Source: Bacillota bacterium (GTDB taxonomy: Bacteria; Bacillota; Clostridia; Oscillospirales; Oscillospiraceae). Taken from it: a DNA stretch of 64,000 nucleotides. The stretch spans positions 66,402 to 130,401 of the forward strand of contig JAEWKA010000006.1 of assembly GCA_023386265.1 (NCBI GenBank). The letters run 5' to 3'. Shown here piece by piece: positions 50,849 through 59,627 of this stretch. The stretch's first letter is position 1; every line of letters starts with the position of its first letter. Below the pieces are notes generated by a model that saw only the letters and a list, made by a program, of their open reading frames with translations, was not told the origin of the DNA and did not search any database. Position numbers and translations under genes: made by a program.

Positions 50849-52054
50849 TTATCTCCCGCTGGAAGCAAACTCTTCGATAATCTGAGGGGGCAGGTGCTTT
50901 TTAATAAATTCGCTGCTTTTCGCGGCGCTTGCCGCTTTCGCAAAGGAATCAGGCAGCTTTTTATAGCCCGAAAGCTTTTCTTCGCTAGCGGTGAAAAAGT
51001 TAAAATCGGCAGAGGGGGGAGGAGTAAGTGAACGTTCAATGCCGTCGAGTCCGGCATAGATTAAAAGCGCATAGGCGAGATAAGGGTTCGCGTGAGCGTC
51101 CGGCGAGCGAAGCTCGATGCGGCGCTCTTTCCGAACGCGGATTAGCTGCGAAAGGTTATGAGGTGACCAGCTTATATATTGCGGAGCCTTGTGGCTTCCA
51201 AGGCGCAGATAGGACTGAGCCGTAGGATTTAAAAAAAGCGTCATATCGGAAACATGCTCTAGTATGCCCGCCATGAAGGAATCGAAGTATTCGCCGCCCT
51301 TTGCCATGCTGGGCGAGACGTTAATATGCATCCCGCAGCCGGAGGCGTTTGCGATGGGCTTTGGATCGAAAAGAGCTGTGAGTCCGTTTCTTGACGCGAC
51401 AGTTCTAACAACGGTTTTGAAGGTTATTGAATTATCTGCCGCCGAAACAGGATCGCTGTAACGGAAGTCAATCTCGTTTTGTCCCGGGCCTTCCTCATGG
51501 TGGGAGGATTCCGGAGACATGCCCATTTCCTCTAGGGTGAGACAAATCTCGCGGCGGACATTTTCGCCTAGGTCGTCCGGTGCGATGTCCATGTAACCGG
51601 CCGAGTCCATCGGTATCCCTGTAGGCATACCATTTTCATCATTTTTGAAGAGATAGAACTCATATTCCGATCCGAAATAACAACTGAGACCTTTTTTTGC
51701 TGCTTCCGCAACAGCTTTTTTTAGCAGAACGCGGGGGTACAGCTCAAAGTCGTCCCCGTTTGTCAGCTTAATGTCACAGAATATGCGCACAACTTTTCCG
51801 TGCGACGGACGCCATGGAAGAAGTGAAAGCGTCATCAAATCAGGAAACAGATAAATATCTGAATGGCTCTCCTCGCTGAAGCCGGCGATTGCGGCGGCAT
51901 CGACTGATATCCCATTGCGAAACGCGTTTTCCAGCTCTGACGCGAGAATCGACACGTTTTTCGGGGTGCCAAATACATCACAAAATGCGAGGCGGACGAA
52001 TTTCACGTCCTCCTCTCTCACATAATCAAGAACTTCATCAATAGAGTATAACAT
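50849..52054 (-). CDS. glnA: Glutamine synthetase, type I-like (glnA family)
   Basis: A 401-residue glutamine synthetase. Conserved elements: GSEYEFYLF, the glutamate-binding HHEEGPGQNEIDFRYSDP, NASGCGMHINVS (metal His), and RIELRSPDAHANPYLAYALL. The sequence is shorter than typical GSI (about 440-470) and departs at several usual positions, such as HANPYLAYA for CNPYLAF, so it may be a GSI-like branch with other or weaker amide activity. The start at 52054 has ACGGAGGCAAAA upstream. It is placed between the glutamate synthase GXGXG gene and the ANTAR regulator in one operon. Confidence 0.87.
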   Translation of the reverse strand: MLYSIDEVLDYVREEDVKFVRLAFCDVFGTPKNVSILASELENAFRNGISVDAAAIAGFSEESHSDIYLFPDLMTLSLLPWRPSHGKVVRIFCDIKLTNGDDFELYPRVLLKKAVAEAAKKGLSCYFGSEYEFYLFKNDENGMPTGIPMDSAGYMDIAPDDLGENVRREICLTLEEMGMSPESSHHEEGPGQNEIDFRYSDPVSAADNSITFKTVVRTVASRNGLTALFDPKPIANASGCGMHINVSPSMAKGGEYFDSFMAGILEHVSDMTLFLNPTAQSYLRLGSHKAPQYISWSPHNLSQLIRVRKERRIELRSPDAHANPYLAYALLIYAGLDGIERSLTPPPSADFNFFTASEEKLSGYKKLPDSFAKAASAAKSSEFIKKHLPPQIIEEFASSGR

Positions 52055-52070
52055 ATAATTTTGCCTCCGT

Positions 52071-52790
52071 CTAGTTCTGAACGTAAAGCTGTTTATAAGG
52101 ATTTGAAGAATTTGGCGAGAGAACCTGGAAATTCTTGTTATATACATCAGCTTCGGGGATTCCGAAGCACATGCAAAACTCCTTGATAAATGGAGCTATC
52201 TGGGCTATATCATCGTCTGACGCCGTCGTTACACAAATCTGCGGAGTGATCTTTGCGTTGAGCTCATTCGTGCGAATAAAAATTTTTCCGCCGTGCATTC
52301 CGGTCGCACAGAAGCTGTCCAACACGTCCTTGTCGTCATATCCGAGCCCGAGAGCTATAATAACCCCGCCCGCCTGATACTCGCCGAGGAAGCTGCCACA
52401 TTTACCGCCTATGACTATAACCGGCACCTTTTCTTTGTAGGATTTCATGTGGATACCGGCCCTGTAGCCGACGTCTCCACGGACGAAGATTTTGCCGCCG
52501 CGCATCGCGTAGCCAACAGCGTCTCCGCAGCTGCCGTTGATGATGATTTTTCCGTCATTCATCGTGTCGCCGGTCGCGTCCTGCACGTTGCCGCGGACGA
52601 TGATTTCTGCACCGTCAAGATAGGCGCCCAGAGCGTTTCCGGGGATTCCGTTAATTGTGAGGGTCTTGTTCGAGGCTCCCGCCGCAATGAAACGCTGACC
52701 GCAGCAATTATCGAGAGTAATGTCGCCCTCAAGAGCGGCAATTTCTCTGTTCAGTATATCATATTTTTTGCCTGTGCAATCAATTTTCAT
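52071..52790 (-). CDS. Glutamate synthase GXGXG-domain subunit
   Basis: A 239-residue beta-helical protein made of repeated Gly-x-x-Gly-x-Gly motifs (for example TINGIPGNALGAYLDGAEII and IIINGSCGDAVGYAMRGGKI). It matches the C-terminal alpha-subunit domain of glutamate synthase, encoded separately as in archaea and many Clostridia. It structurally supports the FMN domain. The start at 52790 overlaps the oxidoreductase stop by 4 nt, with GGGGGGAAAAT upstream. Confidence 0.9.
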   Translation of the reverse strand: MKIDCTGKKYDILNREIAALEGDITLDNCCGQRFIAAGASNKTLTINGIPGNALGAYLDGAEIIVRGNVQDATGDTMNDGKIIINGSCGDAVGYAMRGGKIFVRGDVGYRAGIHMKSYKEKVPVIVIGGKCGSFLGEYQAGGVIIALGLGYDDKDVLDSFCATGMHGGKIFIRTNELNAKITPQICVTTASDDDIAQIAPFIKEFCMCFGIPEADVYNKNFQVLSPNSSNPYKQLYVQN

Positions 52791-54019
52791 AAGATTTTCC
52801 CCCCTAATTTTTCGTCTCGAAAGCTGCGCCCGAAAGCAATGAGAGAAGGCTCTTTGCATACAGAAGCAAAATCAATTCCGGATAGGGGTGTTTTTTCTCT
52901 GACAAGCGAGGTGTAGATACCCGCTTTATCAACGTCTCCAATGAGGATGAAGCCCTTCAGAGTGTCGTCTGCATAAAACAGCTTCTTATAGTTTTCCTTG
53001 TCCTGCATCTCGAAGGTTTCGCCCTCGTAGCTGCCTGCGGTTATTATGTGCAGTCCGAAGAAACCAATGGCGTTCATCGGCATTGCCTTCATCTGCGTTA
53101 CCTTGCCGCCTGCCATTGCCCCTCCGGCATTGAACCCGCCAACATAGGCGTTAGGAAGAATTGCGAGGATACGTTTTGTATCGCAGGAAATATCATAGCT
53201 CACAACACAGTCTCCCGCAGCGTAAACGTCCGGTATAGTCGTCTGCATATTATCATCGACAAGAATTCCTCTGTCGACTTCCCCGCCCGCGTCCTTAACA
53301 AGGCTCACGTTCGGTCTCACGCCGACGGCAGCTACAAGGATATCAAATTCCAGCGTTTCCCCGCTTGTGAGCTCCGCCTTGTTTGCGCTGAAGCTCTTTG
53401 CCGAGACGCCGAGTCGGAAATCAATTCCCTGCTTTTCAAGATGGCTCTGCACCCTTTTTGCGCCCTCTTCGTCGAGTATGCTGGAGAGTATCCTCGGTGC
53501 AAGGTCGATGACAGTAATTTTACCGACACGTGCGAGGATGCCCTCCGCGCATTTAAGTCCTATTAGTCCCGCGCCGACGATGAGCACGCGAGCTTCGGGA
53601 TAAAGCGCCTTTTCCAGAGCGTCCGCATCATCAAGTGACATGAAGCTGAAGCGTTTCGATACTGTAACTAGCCCCTCCATGGGTGGAACGAAGGGCGAGG
53701 AGCCTGTTGCTACAAGCACTTTGTCATAAGGAATTTTCTCTCCGTCGTCGAGCTCAACTGCTTTTTTGTCCTTATCGAGCTTTATGACGGTTTTTCCGAA
53801 AACGGTCCTGCAGTTTAAATCCTCATAGAAGCTGTCGGCCCTGTATTTCATGCGCTCCCTATCCGTTTTGCCCTGAAGCAGATATGAGATAAGCGGCCTT
53901 GAATATGTGTGGTGCCCCTCATTGCTGATAACCGTTATATCGCCGTCCTTGTCGAGCGCACGGATTCTCTCAATCGCGCCTACTGCGGCTGCAGAATTTC
54001 CTATAATTACGTATTTCAT
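52787..54019 (-). CDS. FAD-dependent NAD(P)H oxidoreductase of the glutamate synthase cluster
   Basis: A 410-residue pyridine nucleotide-disulfide oxidoreductase-fold protein. An N-terminal FAD motif (YVIIGNSAAAVGAIERIR), an NAD(P)-binding segment (VLIVGAGLIGLKCAEGILA), and GVRPNVSLVKDAGGEVDRG followed by DVYAAGDC are visible. It probably feeds electrons from NAD(P)H through the neighbouring ferredoxin to the FMN subunit. The start at 54019 has AGAGGTGAAGCAG upstream; GTG at 54028 lacks spacing. It overlaps the GXGXG gene by 4 nt. Confidence 0.88.
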   Translation of the reverse strand: MKYVIIGNSAAAVGAIERIRALDKDGDITVISNEGHHTYSRPLISYLLQGKTDRERMKYRADSFYEDLNCRTVFGKTVIKLDKDKKAVELDDGEKIPYDKVLVATGSSPFVPPMEGLVTVSKRFSFMSLDDADALEKALYPEARVLIVGAGLIGLKCAEGILARVGKITVIDLAPRILSSILDEEGAKRVQSHLEKQGIDFRLGVSAKSFSANKAELTSGETLEFDILVAAVGVRPNVSLVKDAGGEVDRGILVDDNMQTTIPDVYAAGDCVVSYDISCDTKRILAILPNAYVGGFNAGGAMAGGKVTQMKAMPMNAIGFFGLHIITAGSYEGETFEMQDKENYKKLFYADDTLKGFILIGDVDKAGIYTSLVREKTPLSGIDFASVCKEPSLIAFGRSFRDEKLGGKIL

Positions 54020-54024
54020 CTGCT

Positions 54025-54450
54025 TCACCTCTCTTCATAGGCGATGGCGTTATTGGGGCAGCCCAATACGCACTTTGGCGTTCCGCTGTTCGCAGTGCAG
54101 AGCTCGCATTTTTGCATGACGCCCTGCTCAGTCGGCGTGACGCAGCCGTAGGGGCAGCTAAGCACGCAGGTGTAGCAGCCAACGCATTTGTTCCTGTCAA
54201 TCGTTATCACGCCGCCAACCTTTGTCAGCGCACCCGTTATGCAGTTCGTGACGCAGAACGGCTCGTCACAGTGGCGGCAGGACACGGCAAAGCACACCTT
54301 GCCGTCATCCTCAACTCTGATATTAGGGCGAATTTTGATATTCATGAGCGCGGAGGCCATGTCTTTTTTGCCGGTGTTTGCAAAGGCGCAGTTATATTCG
54401 CAGAGGTGACAGCCGAGACACCACTGCTCGTTTACGTAAACTCTCTTCAT
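54025..54450 (-). CDS. Four-cluster ferredoxin of the glutamate synthase
   Basis: A 141-residue HycB/DmsB-like ferredoxin with four Cys groups: CLGCHLCEYNC, CRHCDEPFCVTNC, CVGCYTCVLSC and CELCTANSGTPKCVLGC, enough for up to four 4Fe-4S clusters. It lies between the FMN core and the FAD oxidoreductase genes, so electron transfer between them is the natural role. It starts 4 nt after the preceding stop. Confidence 0.88.
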   Translation of the reverse strand: MKRVYVNEQWCLGCHLCEYNCAFANTGKKDMASALMNIKIRPNIRVEDDGKVCFAVSCRHCDEPFCVTNCITGALTKVGGVITIDRNKCVGCYTCVLSCPYGCVTPTEQGVMQKCELCTANSGTPKCVLGCPNNAIAYEER

Positions 54451-54454
54451 GTTG

Positions 54455-55960
54455 TCACTCCCCTGCGTGAGCTATCCCAAGGACGGAAAGCTCTTTTTCA
54501 TTCAGACCCACACCGCGGAGCATCAGTCTGTTGCCACGGAGGGCTTCTATGGAGTTAATGCCCATTCCGCCCATCAATTCTTTAATCTCGTGATCCCACG
54601 CAGTTAGAAGGTTTACAAGTCTCGGGTAGGCTATATCGGGATTGAGTCTCTTCACAAGCTCCGGTCTCTGAGTCGCGATGCCCCAGTTGCATTTGCCCGT
54701 CTGGCAGGTGCGGCAAAGGTGGCAGCCCATTGCTAGAAGCGCCGATGTTGCGATATAGCAGGCGTCCGCGCCGAGGGCAATGGCCTTGACGACATCGGAG
54801 CTACTTCTGATGCTTCCGCCGACGACTAATGAAACGTTATTGCGTATACCTTCGTCGCGCAACCGCTGATCAACGCATGCTAGAGCAAGCTCTATGGGGA
54901 TGCCAACGTTGTCACGAATACGTGTGGGCGCGGCGCCCGTGCCTCCGCGAAAGCCGTCGATTGCGATGATGTCCGCACCGCTTCTTGCAATGCCGGAAGC
55001 TATCGCCGCGATGTTATGGACGGCGGCGACCTTTACAATTACAGGCTTTGTATAGTTCGTTGCTTCCTTGAGCGAATAGACGAGCTGACGCAGATCCTCG
55101 ATTGAATAAATGTCGTGGTGCGGGGCGGGGGAAATCGCGTCCGAGCCCTCCGGTATCATTCTTGTGCGGGAAACCTCGCCGACAATTTTAGTGCCGGGCA
55201 GATGCCCACCGATGCCGGGTTTCGCGCCCTGACCCATTTTGATTTCAATTGCGGAGCCCGCTTCCAGATAGCCCTTATGGACGCCGAAGCGGCCCGAGGC
55301 GACCTGTACTATAGTATTTTTTCCATATTGATAGAAGTCCTCGTGCAGACCGCCCTCACCCGTGTTGTAATAGGTTCCGAGCTCGGTTGCCGCCAGCGCA
55401 AGGCTCTTGTGAGCGTTGTAGCTGATAGAGCCGAAGCTCATAGCCGAGAACATAAGGGGAAGCTTAAGCTCAAGCTGAGGACCCATCTCGGTTTTCATGG
55501 TGCCGTCAGGGTTCCGCTCAATTAGATCCGGCTTTTTACCGAGATAGACCTTTGTCTCCATCGGTTCGCGCAGCGGGTCGATGGAAGGGTTCGTGACCTG
55601 CGAAGCATTTATCAATATATGGTCCCAGTAAACGGGCAGGGGCTCCGGATTTCCCATTGAGGAAAGAAGAACCGCGCCGCTTTCCGCCTGACGGTAGACT
55701 TCCTTTATTGTCTGCTCACGCCAGTTGGCGTTTTTCCGGAAGACCTGCTCAGTCTCGCGAATCTTGAGTGCGCGGGTCGGGCAAAGCATGACGCAGCGCT
55801 GGCAGTCAACGCATCTATCTTCGTCAGAGAGCATCATGTTGAGGTCTTCGTCAAATCTGTGGACTTCGTTTGCGCATTGACGCTCACACACTCTGCACTT
55901 TATGCAGCGGGTTGGGTCGCGCAATATTTCGAAATCGGGTGAAAGCATTTGAGGTGCCAT
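54455..55960 (-). CDS. gltB: Glutamate synthase core (FMN/Fe-S) subunit
   Basis: A 501-residue protein. The N-terminus has a two-cluster ferredoxin (CIKCRVCERQC and CVDCQRCVMLC, about 18-60). The following TIM-barrel FMN domain shows the glutamate synthase marks KPGIGGHLPGTKI, DIIAIDGFRGGTGAAPTRIR and SLVVGGSIRSSSDVVKAIAL. A CHLCRTCQTGKCNWG motif binds a 3Fe-4S cluster. It reductively converts 2-oxoglutarate and ammonia to glutamate. As in archaeal-type enzymes the amidotransferase and GXGXG parts are separate genes next to it. It overlaps the amidotransferase gene by one base (TGATG). Confidence 0.93.
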   Translation of the reverse strand: MAPQMLSPDFEILRDPTRCIKCRVCERQCANEVHRFDEDLNMMLSDEDRCVDCQRCVMLCPTRALKIRETEQVFRKNANWREQTIKEVYRQAESGAVLLSSMGNPEPLPVYWDHILINASQVTNPSIDPLREPMETKVYLGKKPDLIERNPDGTMKTEMGPQLELKLPLMFSAMSFGSISYNAHKSLALAATELGTYYNTGEGGLHEDFYQYGKNTIVQVASGRFGVHKGYLEAGSAIEIKMGQGAKPGIGGHLPGTKIVGEVSRTRMIPEGSDAISPAPHHDIYSIEDLRQLVYSLKEATNYTKPVIVKVAAVHNIAAIASGIARSGADIIAIDGFRGGTGAAPTRIRDNVGIPIELALACVDQRLRDEGIRNNVSLVVGGSIRSSSDVVKAIALGADACYIATSALLAMGCHLCRTCQTGKCNWGIATQRPELVKRLNPDIAYPRLVNLLTAWDHEIKELMGGMGINSIEALRGNRLMLRGVGLNEKELSVLGIAHAGE

Positions 55961-57054
55961 CAGCTAAGACCTCCTTCTAGATTGGCGATAACAGGTTCGC
56001 CGCCGCGCGGAGCCCAAATCCTGTCCGGATTCGGCTCCATTACGCGGATAGCACATTCCTCGCTCGCAAAATAGACCATATCGTCCTTTTCTGCGCACAC
56101 CATTGACCGCAGCTTAAGGCGGTCGTTGAGAGCCATAAGCCCTCCCTCATAGCCGAGAAGGATTGAAAACGGCCCTGTAATTAAAAGGCTGCCGAAGGTG
56201 TTTCGAAGGAAGCTCAGCTTCTGTCTTTCCTCTGGCGGCATCGTGTCTATGACCGACCAAAACGGAGCCGCAATGACGGAAGCCGCTTCCTCAAGCGTCA
56301 TTTTTTGGCGACGAAGGAGGTAGTCGAAAATGTAGGTAATGACCTCTGTATCCGTTTGCAGGGTGCAGGTATAACCGAACATTTCAATAAAACGGCGGTT
56401 TGCATCATAGGAGGAAATCTCACCGTTGTGTACTATCGAATAGTCAAGAAGCGAAAATGGGTGTGCTCCGCCCCACCAGCCGGGAGTGTTCGTCGGATAA
56501 CGTCCGTGTCCCGTCCAGCTGTAGCCCTGGTATTCGTCAAGACGGTAGAACTCGCCGACATCCTCGGGGTAACCTACTGCCTTGAATACGCCCATGTTTT
56601 TGCCGCTCGAAAAGACATAGCAGCCGTCTATGTCCCTGTTAATTCTCAGGACCGCTCTTGCTATGTATTCCTTTTCGTCAAGCTGACTGTCTCTCAGGCG
56701 GTTATGTGCCGGAGCAACGAAATAGCGCCAAATGAGCGGCTCATTCGTAATCTTCGGCGTTTTGCGGGTAGGAATTTTCGAAAGGTTCACTACTTCAAAA
56801 ACCTCGTCGATGAACTTCTCGCATTCTTCACGGCAACGCATATCGTCATAAAAAATATGCAGTGCATACAGGTCCTTGTACTGAGGGTAAATGCCATATC
56901 CCGCAAAACCGCCGCCAAGGCCGTTAGACCTCTCGTGCATTACGGTCATCGACTCGACGACCTTGTCTCCGCAGATACTCTTACCCTTCTTGGAAATCAA
57001 ACCTGAAATTGCACAGCCAGATGGAATTCTTACTTCGCCTTCTTTTTTCAGCAT
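55960..57054 (-). CDS. Glutamate synthase glutamine amidotransferase subunit
   Basis: A 364-residue class II glutamine amidotransferase. The nucleophilic Cys is in RIPSGCAISGL near residue 14, so an N-terminal propeptide must be removed. GRYPTNTPGWWGGAHPFSLL and YSIVHNGEISSYDANRRFIE are the catalytic-loop marks. It releases ammonia from glutamine for the FMN subunit. I chose the ATG at 57054 (MLKKEGEVR), not upstream in-frame codons, because the latter extend into the leader terminator hairpin. It is the first gene of the glt-gln-ANTAR-pyrG operon. Confidence 0.88.
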   Translation of the reverse strand: MLKKEGEVRIPSGCAISGLISKKGKSICGDKVVESMTVMHERSNGLGGGFAGYGIYPQYKDLYALHIFYDDMRCREECEKFIDEVFEVVNLSKIPTRKTPKITNEPLIWRYFVAPAHNRLRDSQLDEKEYIARAVLRINRDIDGCYVFSSGKNMGVFKAVGYPEDVGEFYRLDEYQGYSWTGHGRYPTNTPGWWGGAHPFSLLDYSIVHNGEISSYDANRRFIEMFGYTCTLQTDTEVITYIFDYLLRRQKMTLEEAASVIAAPFWSVIDTMPPEERQKLSFLRNTFGSLLITGPFSILLGYEGGLMALNDRLKLRSMVCAEKDDMVYFASEECAIRVMEPNPDRIWAPRGGEPVIANLEGGLS

Positions 57055-57084
57055 GGTCTTCACATCCATAAACTTAAAAATAAA

Positions 57085-57134
57085 AACAAAGGCGGTCATT
57101 GACTTGGTTTCCCATGTAATGAACGCCTTTGTTC
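57085..57134 (-). promoter_or_regulatory. glt operon leader: ANTAR-type hairpin versus intrinsic terminator
   Basis: On the minus strand GAAC-AAAGGC-GTTC (57134-57121) forms a hexaloop hairpin with A at loop position 1 and G at 4. The same bases pair with 57085-57094 (AACAAAGGCG/CGCCTTTGTT, plus TCATT/AATGA inside) to make a strong terminator followed by TTTATTTTT. The two structures exclude each other. This is the expected form of an ANTAR-controlled antiterminator; only one canonical hexaloop hairpin is seen, not the usual two. Confidence 0.8.
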
Positions 57135-57143
57135 GTGGGGTTT

Positions 57144-57172
57144 ACTATACAGTATATTAATATTGTTGTCAA
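57144..57172 (-). promoter_or_regulatory. Promoter of the glt-gln operon
   Basis: TTGACA (57172-57167) and TATAGT (57149-57144) on the minus strand, 17 nt apart. Transcription would begin about 7 nt later, within a few bases of the hexaloop hairpin. Confidence 0.88.
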
Positions 57173-57277
57173 TATGATTTTCGACTGCCTGTCCCGATTT
57201 TTGCAATTCTGTTATTTTCAACATTCATTTTCGACCAGAAATTTTAAATTCATCTATTTTGATGTATAGTGGAGGTC

Positions 57278-57306
57278 TTGACAAAAAAAGCATATAGTGT
57301 TAAAGT
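57278..57306 (+). promoter_or_regulatory. Promoter of glnN
   Basis: TTGACA (57278-57283) and TAAAGT (57301-57306), 17 nt apart, diverging from the glt operon promoter. Confidence 0.8.
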
Positions 57307-57320
57307 ATCCGCATGATGAA

Positions 57321-57370
57321 CGGCAAAGGCGCCGCAGGAAGCATTTCTGCGTGTTTTTGTCGCTTTTTTT
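57321..57370 (+). promoter_or_regulatory. glnN leader with ANTAR-type hexaloop hairpin and terminator
   Basis: CGGC-AAAGGC-GCCG (57321-57334) forms a hairpin with exactly the loop seen in the glt leader. It is followed by CGCAGGAA/TTTCTGCG (57333-57351), then TGTTTTTGTCGC and a T run, which looks like an intrinsic terminator sharing its first two bases with the hexaloop stem. Sharing makes partial exclusion plausible. The second hairpin does not have a six-base A-G loop. Confidence 0.7.
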
Positions 57371-57407
57371 ATTTTTAAACATCTTTAACCGTAAAGGAGA
57401 ATGCAAT

Positions 57408-59501
57408 ATGAGTTCAGTAGCAGAGATATTTGGGTCGATGGTTTTTAATGATTCCGTCATGAAGGAAAGGCTGCCCAAGGGAACCTATACCGCCATGCAG
57501 AAGACAATAAAAGACGGCAAGCTGCTTGACATCGAAGTAGCTACCGTTGTTGCCAATGCAATGAAGGACTGGGCAATTGAAAAGGGCGCGACTCACTTCA
57601 CTCACTGGTTCCAGCCCATGACCGGTATTACGGCTGAAAAGCACGATAGCTTCATTTCCCCCACCAGCGACGGGAAGATCATAATGGAATTCTCCGGCAA
57701 GGAACTTGTGCGCGGCGAACCCGACGCATCCAGCTTCCCATCCGGCGGACTTCGCGCGACCTTCGAAGCCAGAGGCTACACTGCTTGGGACCCCACGTCC
57801 TATGCCTTTATTAAAGACAACACCTTCTGCATCCCTACCGCTTTCTGCTCCTACGGCGGCGAGGCTCTGGATAAGAAAACCCCGCTCCTTCGTTCCATGC
57901 AGGCCATTAACATTCAGGCCATGCGAGTTCTGAAGCTTTTCGGAAACGCAGACGTGACAAGCATCAAGACAACTGTCGGTCCCGAGCAGGAATACTTCCT
58001 CATTGACAAGGAAGTATTCGAGAAGCGCCGGGACCTCATATACACCGGACGTACCCTTTTCGGTTCCAGACCTCCCAAGGGTCAGGAGCTCGACGACCAT
58101 TATTTCGGCATTATCAAACCCCGGGTGAAGGAATTCATGGAAGACCTTGATAATGAACTTTGGAAGCTCGGCATTCTCGCGAAGACTGAGCACAACGAAG
58201 TTGCGCCCGCTCAGCACGAGCTTGCGCCGATATTCACGACCACTAATATCGCTGTTGACCACAACCAGCTCACTATGGAGCTGATGCAGAGGGTGGCAAA
58301 GCGCCACAATCTTGTTTGCCTGCTCCATGAAAAGCCCTTCGCTGGCGTCAACGGCAGCGGCAAGCATAATAACTGGTCTATTTCCACAAATACCGGCGTC
58401 AATCTTCTTGAGCCGGGCGAAACTCCACACGAAAACGCCCAGTTCCTGCTCTTCCTCTGCGCTGTCATCAAGGCGGTCGACGATTATCAGGAGCTGCTTC
58501 GTGTATCAGTCGCATCAGCCGCAAATGACCACCGTCTCGGTGCGAATGAGGCGCCTCCGGCAGTCATCTCCGTTTTCCTTGGCGACGAGCTGACTGAGAT
58601 TCTTACTGCTATCGATTCGGGCAGCGCATACTCCGACCGTGTGAAGGAACAGATGACGATCGGCGTTGACGTTCTGCCTCACTTCCCAAAGGATACAACC
58701 GACAGAAACAGAACCTCCCCCTTTGCCTTCACCGGCAACAAATTCGAGTTCCGTATGCCCGGCTCTTCCCTCTCCATCGCCGGACCGAACTTCGTACTTA
58801 ATACGGCCGTCGCAGAAATACTCAAGCAGTTTGCCGACGAGCTCGAGGGCACAACGGATTTCACTGCTGCTCTCAACAGCCTCGTCAAGAAGACCATCAG
58901 CGAGCATAAGCGCATAATTTTTAACGGTAATGGCTATGACGACGCGTGGATCATGGAAGCACTTAAGAGGGGTCTGCCCAATCTTAAGACGACCCCTGAC
59001 TGCTTGCCCAGCTTCATCTCCGATAAGAGCATTAAGCTCTTCACCGCGCATAACGTTCTCACCGAAACGGAGATTAAGTCCCGCTATGAGATCGTGATGG
59101 AAAATTACACCAAGGTCATAAATATCGAGGCGCTCACCATGCTCGACATGGCTAAGAAGGACATTATGCCCGCAGTTTCAGCCTATTCCAAGACTCTTTC
59201 CGACACGGCGAATTCCAAAAAAGCCTTTGTTCCCAACGCAGATTGCACTTATGAGGCAGAAACATTGAAAATTCTTGCACGCGGCGCTGCAAACCTCTAT
59301 AATAAGACAACTGATCTCGAGAAGGTTCTCCTCGACGCAAAAGAGCATCCCGAAGCGACGGAGCTTGCAAATTACTACAAGGACAACGTAATCCCCGCAA
59401 TGAGCGAGCTGCGCATCTCCGCTGACGAGCTCGAAACAATCACCGCAAAATCCTATTGGCCCTATCCCTCTTACGGCGATCTGCTCTTCAGCGTTAAATA
59501 A
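57408..59501 (+). CDS. glnN: Glutamine synthetase type III
   Basis: A 697-residue type III glutamine synthetase (usual length about 700). The N-terminal GSIII domain contains [20 protein letters not shown]; the catalytic part contains [35 protein letters not shown], and [15 protein letters not shown]-terminal GSIII extension follows. It condenses glutamate and ammonia to glutamine, as a double-ring dodecamer in this class. The start at 57408 has AAAGGAGAATGC upstream; upstream in-frame codons lie in the leader. It is transcribed away from the glt operon and followed by asnB. Confidence 0.95.
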   Translation: MSSVAEIFGSMVFNDSVMKERLPKGTYTAMQKTIKDGKLLDIEVATVVANAMKDWAIEKGATHFTHWFQPMTGITAEKHDSFISPTSDGKIIMEFSGKELVRGEPDASSFPSGGLRATFEARGYTAWDPTSYAFIKDNTFCIPTAFCSYGGEALDKKTPLLRSMQAINIQAMRVLKLFGNADVTSIKTTVGPEQEYFLIDKEVFEKRRDLIYTGRTLFGSRPPKGQELDDHYFGIIKPRVKEFMEDLDNELWKLGILAKTEHNEVAPAQHELAPIFTTTNIAVDHNQLTMELMQRVAKRHNLVCLLHEKPFAGVNGSGKHNNWSISTNTGVNLLEPGETPHENAQFLLFLCAVIKAVDDYQELLRVSVASAANDHRLGANEAPPAVISVFLGDELTEILTAIDSGSAYSDRVKEQMTIGVDVLPHFPKDTTDRNRTSPFAFTGNKFEFRMPGSSLSIAGPNFVLNTAVAEILKQFADELEGTTDFTAALNSLVKKTISEHKRIIFNGNGYDDAWIMEALKRGLPNLKTTPDCLPSFISDKSIKLFTAHNVLTETEIKSRYEIVMENYTKVINIEALTMLDMAKKDIMPAVSAYSKTLSDTANSKKAFVPNADCTYEAETLKILARGAANLYNKTTDLEKVLLDAKEHPEATELANYYKDNVIPAMSELRISADELETITAKSYWPYPSYGDLLFSVK

Positions 59502-59519
59502 ACGCCTGAAGCTATAACT

Positions 59520-59553
59520 GCAGGGCGTCCCTGAAGAATTGGGGGCGCCCTGC
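59520..59553 (+). terminator. Hairpin after glnN
   Basis: GCAGGGCG/CGCCCTGC with an inner CC/GG, 18 nt after the stop; the following T run is weak. A second stem, GGGG-GGA/TCC-CCCC (59578-59599), followed by ATTATTTTTTT lies just before the asnB ribosome binding site. Confidence 0.6.
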
Positions 59554-59627
59554 GGCTTTATATTACCCTTTCAATCCGGGGCGGATTACGTCCGACCCCA
59601 TAAAATTATTTTTTTGGAGGAAAAAAT

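Noticed and set aside
57055..57099. Upstream in-frame start for the amidotransferase gene at 57099
   Set aside because: Its first codons translate the leader terminator hairpin and T run, and there is no ribosome binding site; 57054 gives the conserved N-terminus.
57414..58430. 338-codon minus-strand frame opposite glnN
   Set aside because: It mirrors glnN codons; composition is that of an antisense shadow and no start signal or domain is seen.
59502..59627. T-box before asnB
   Set aside because: The gap is only 126 nt and lacks the T-box sequence and AGNA specifier bulge; two simple hairpins explain it.
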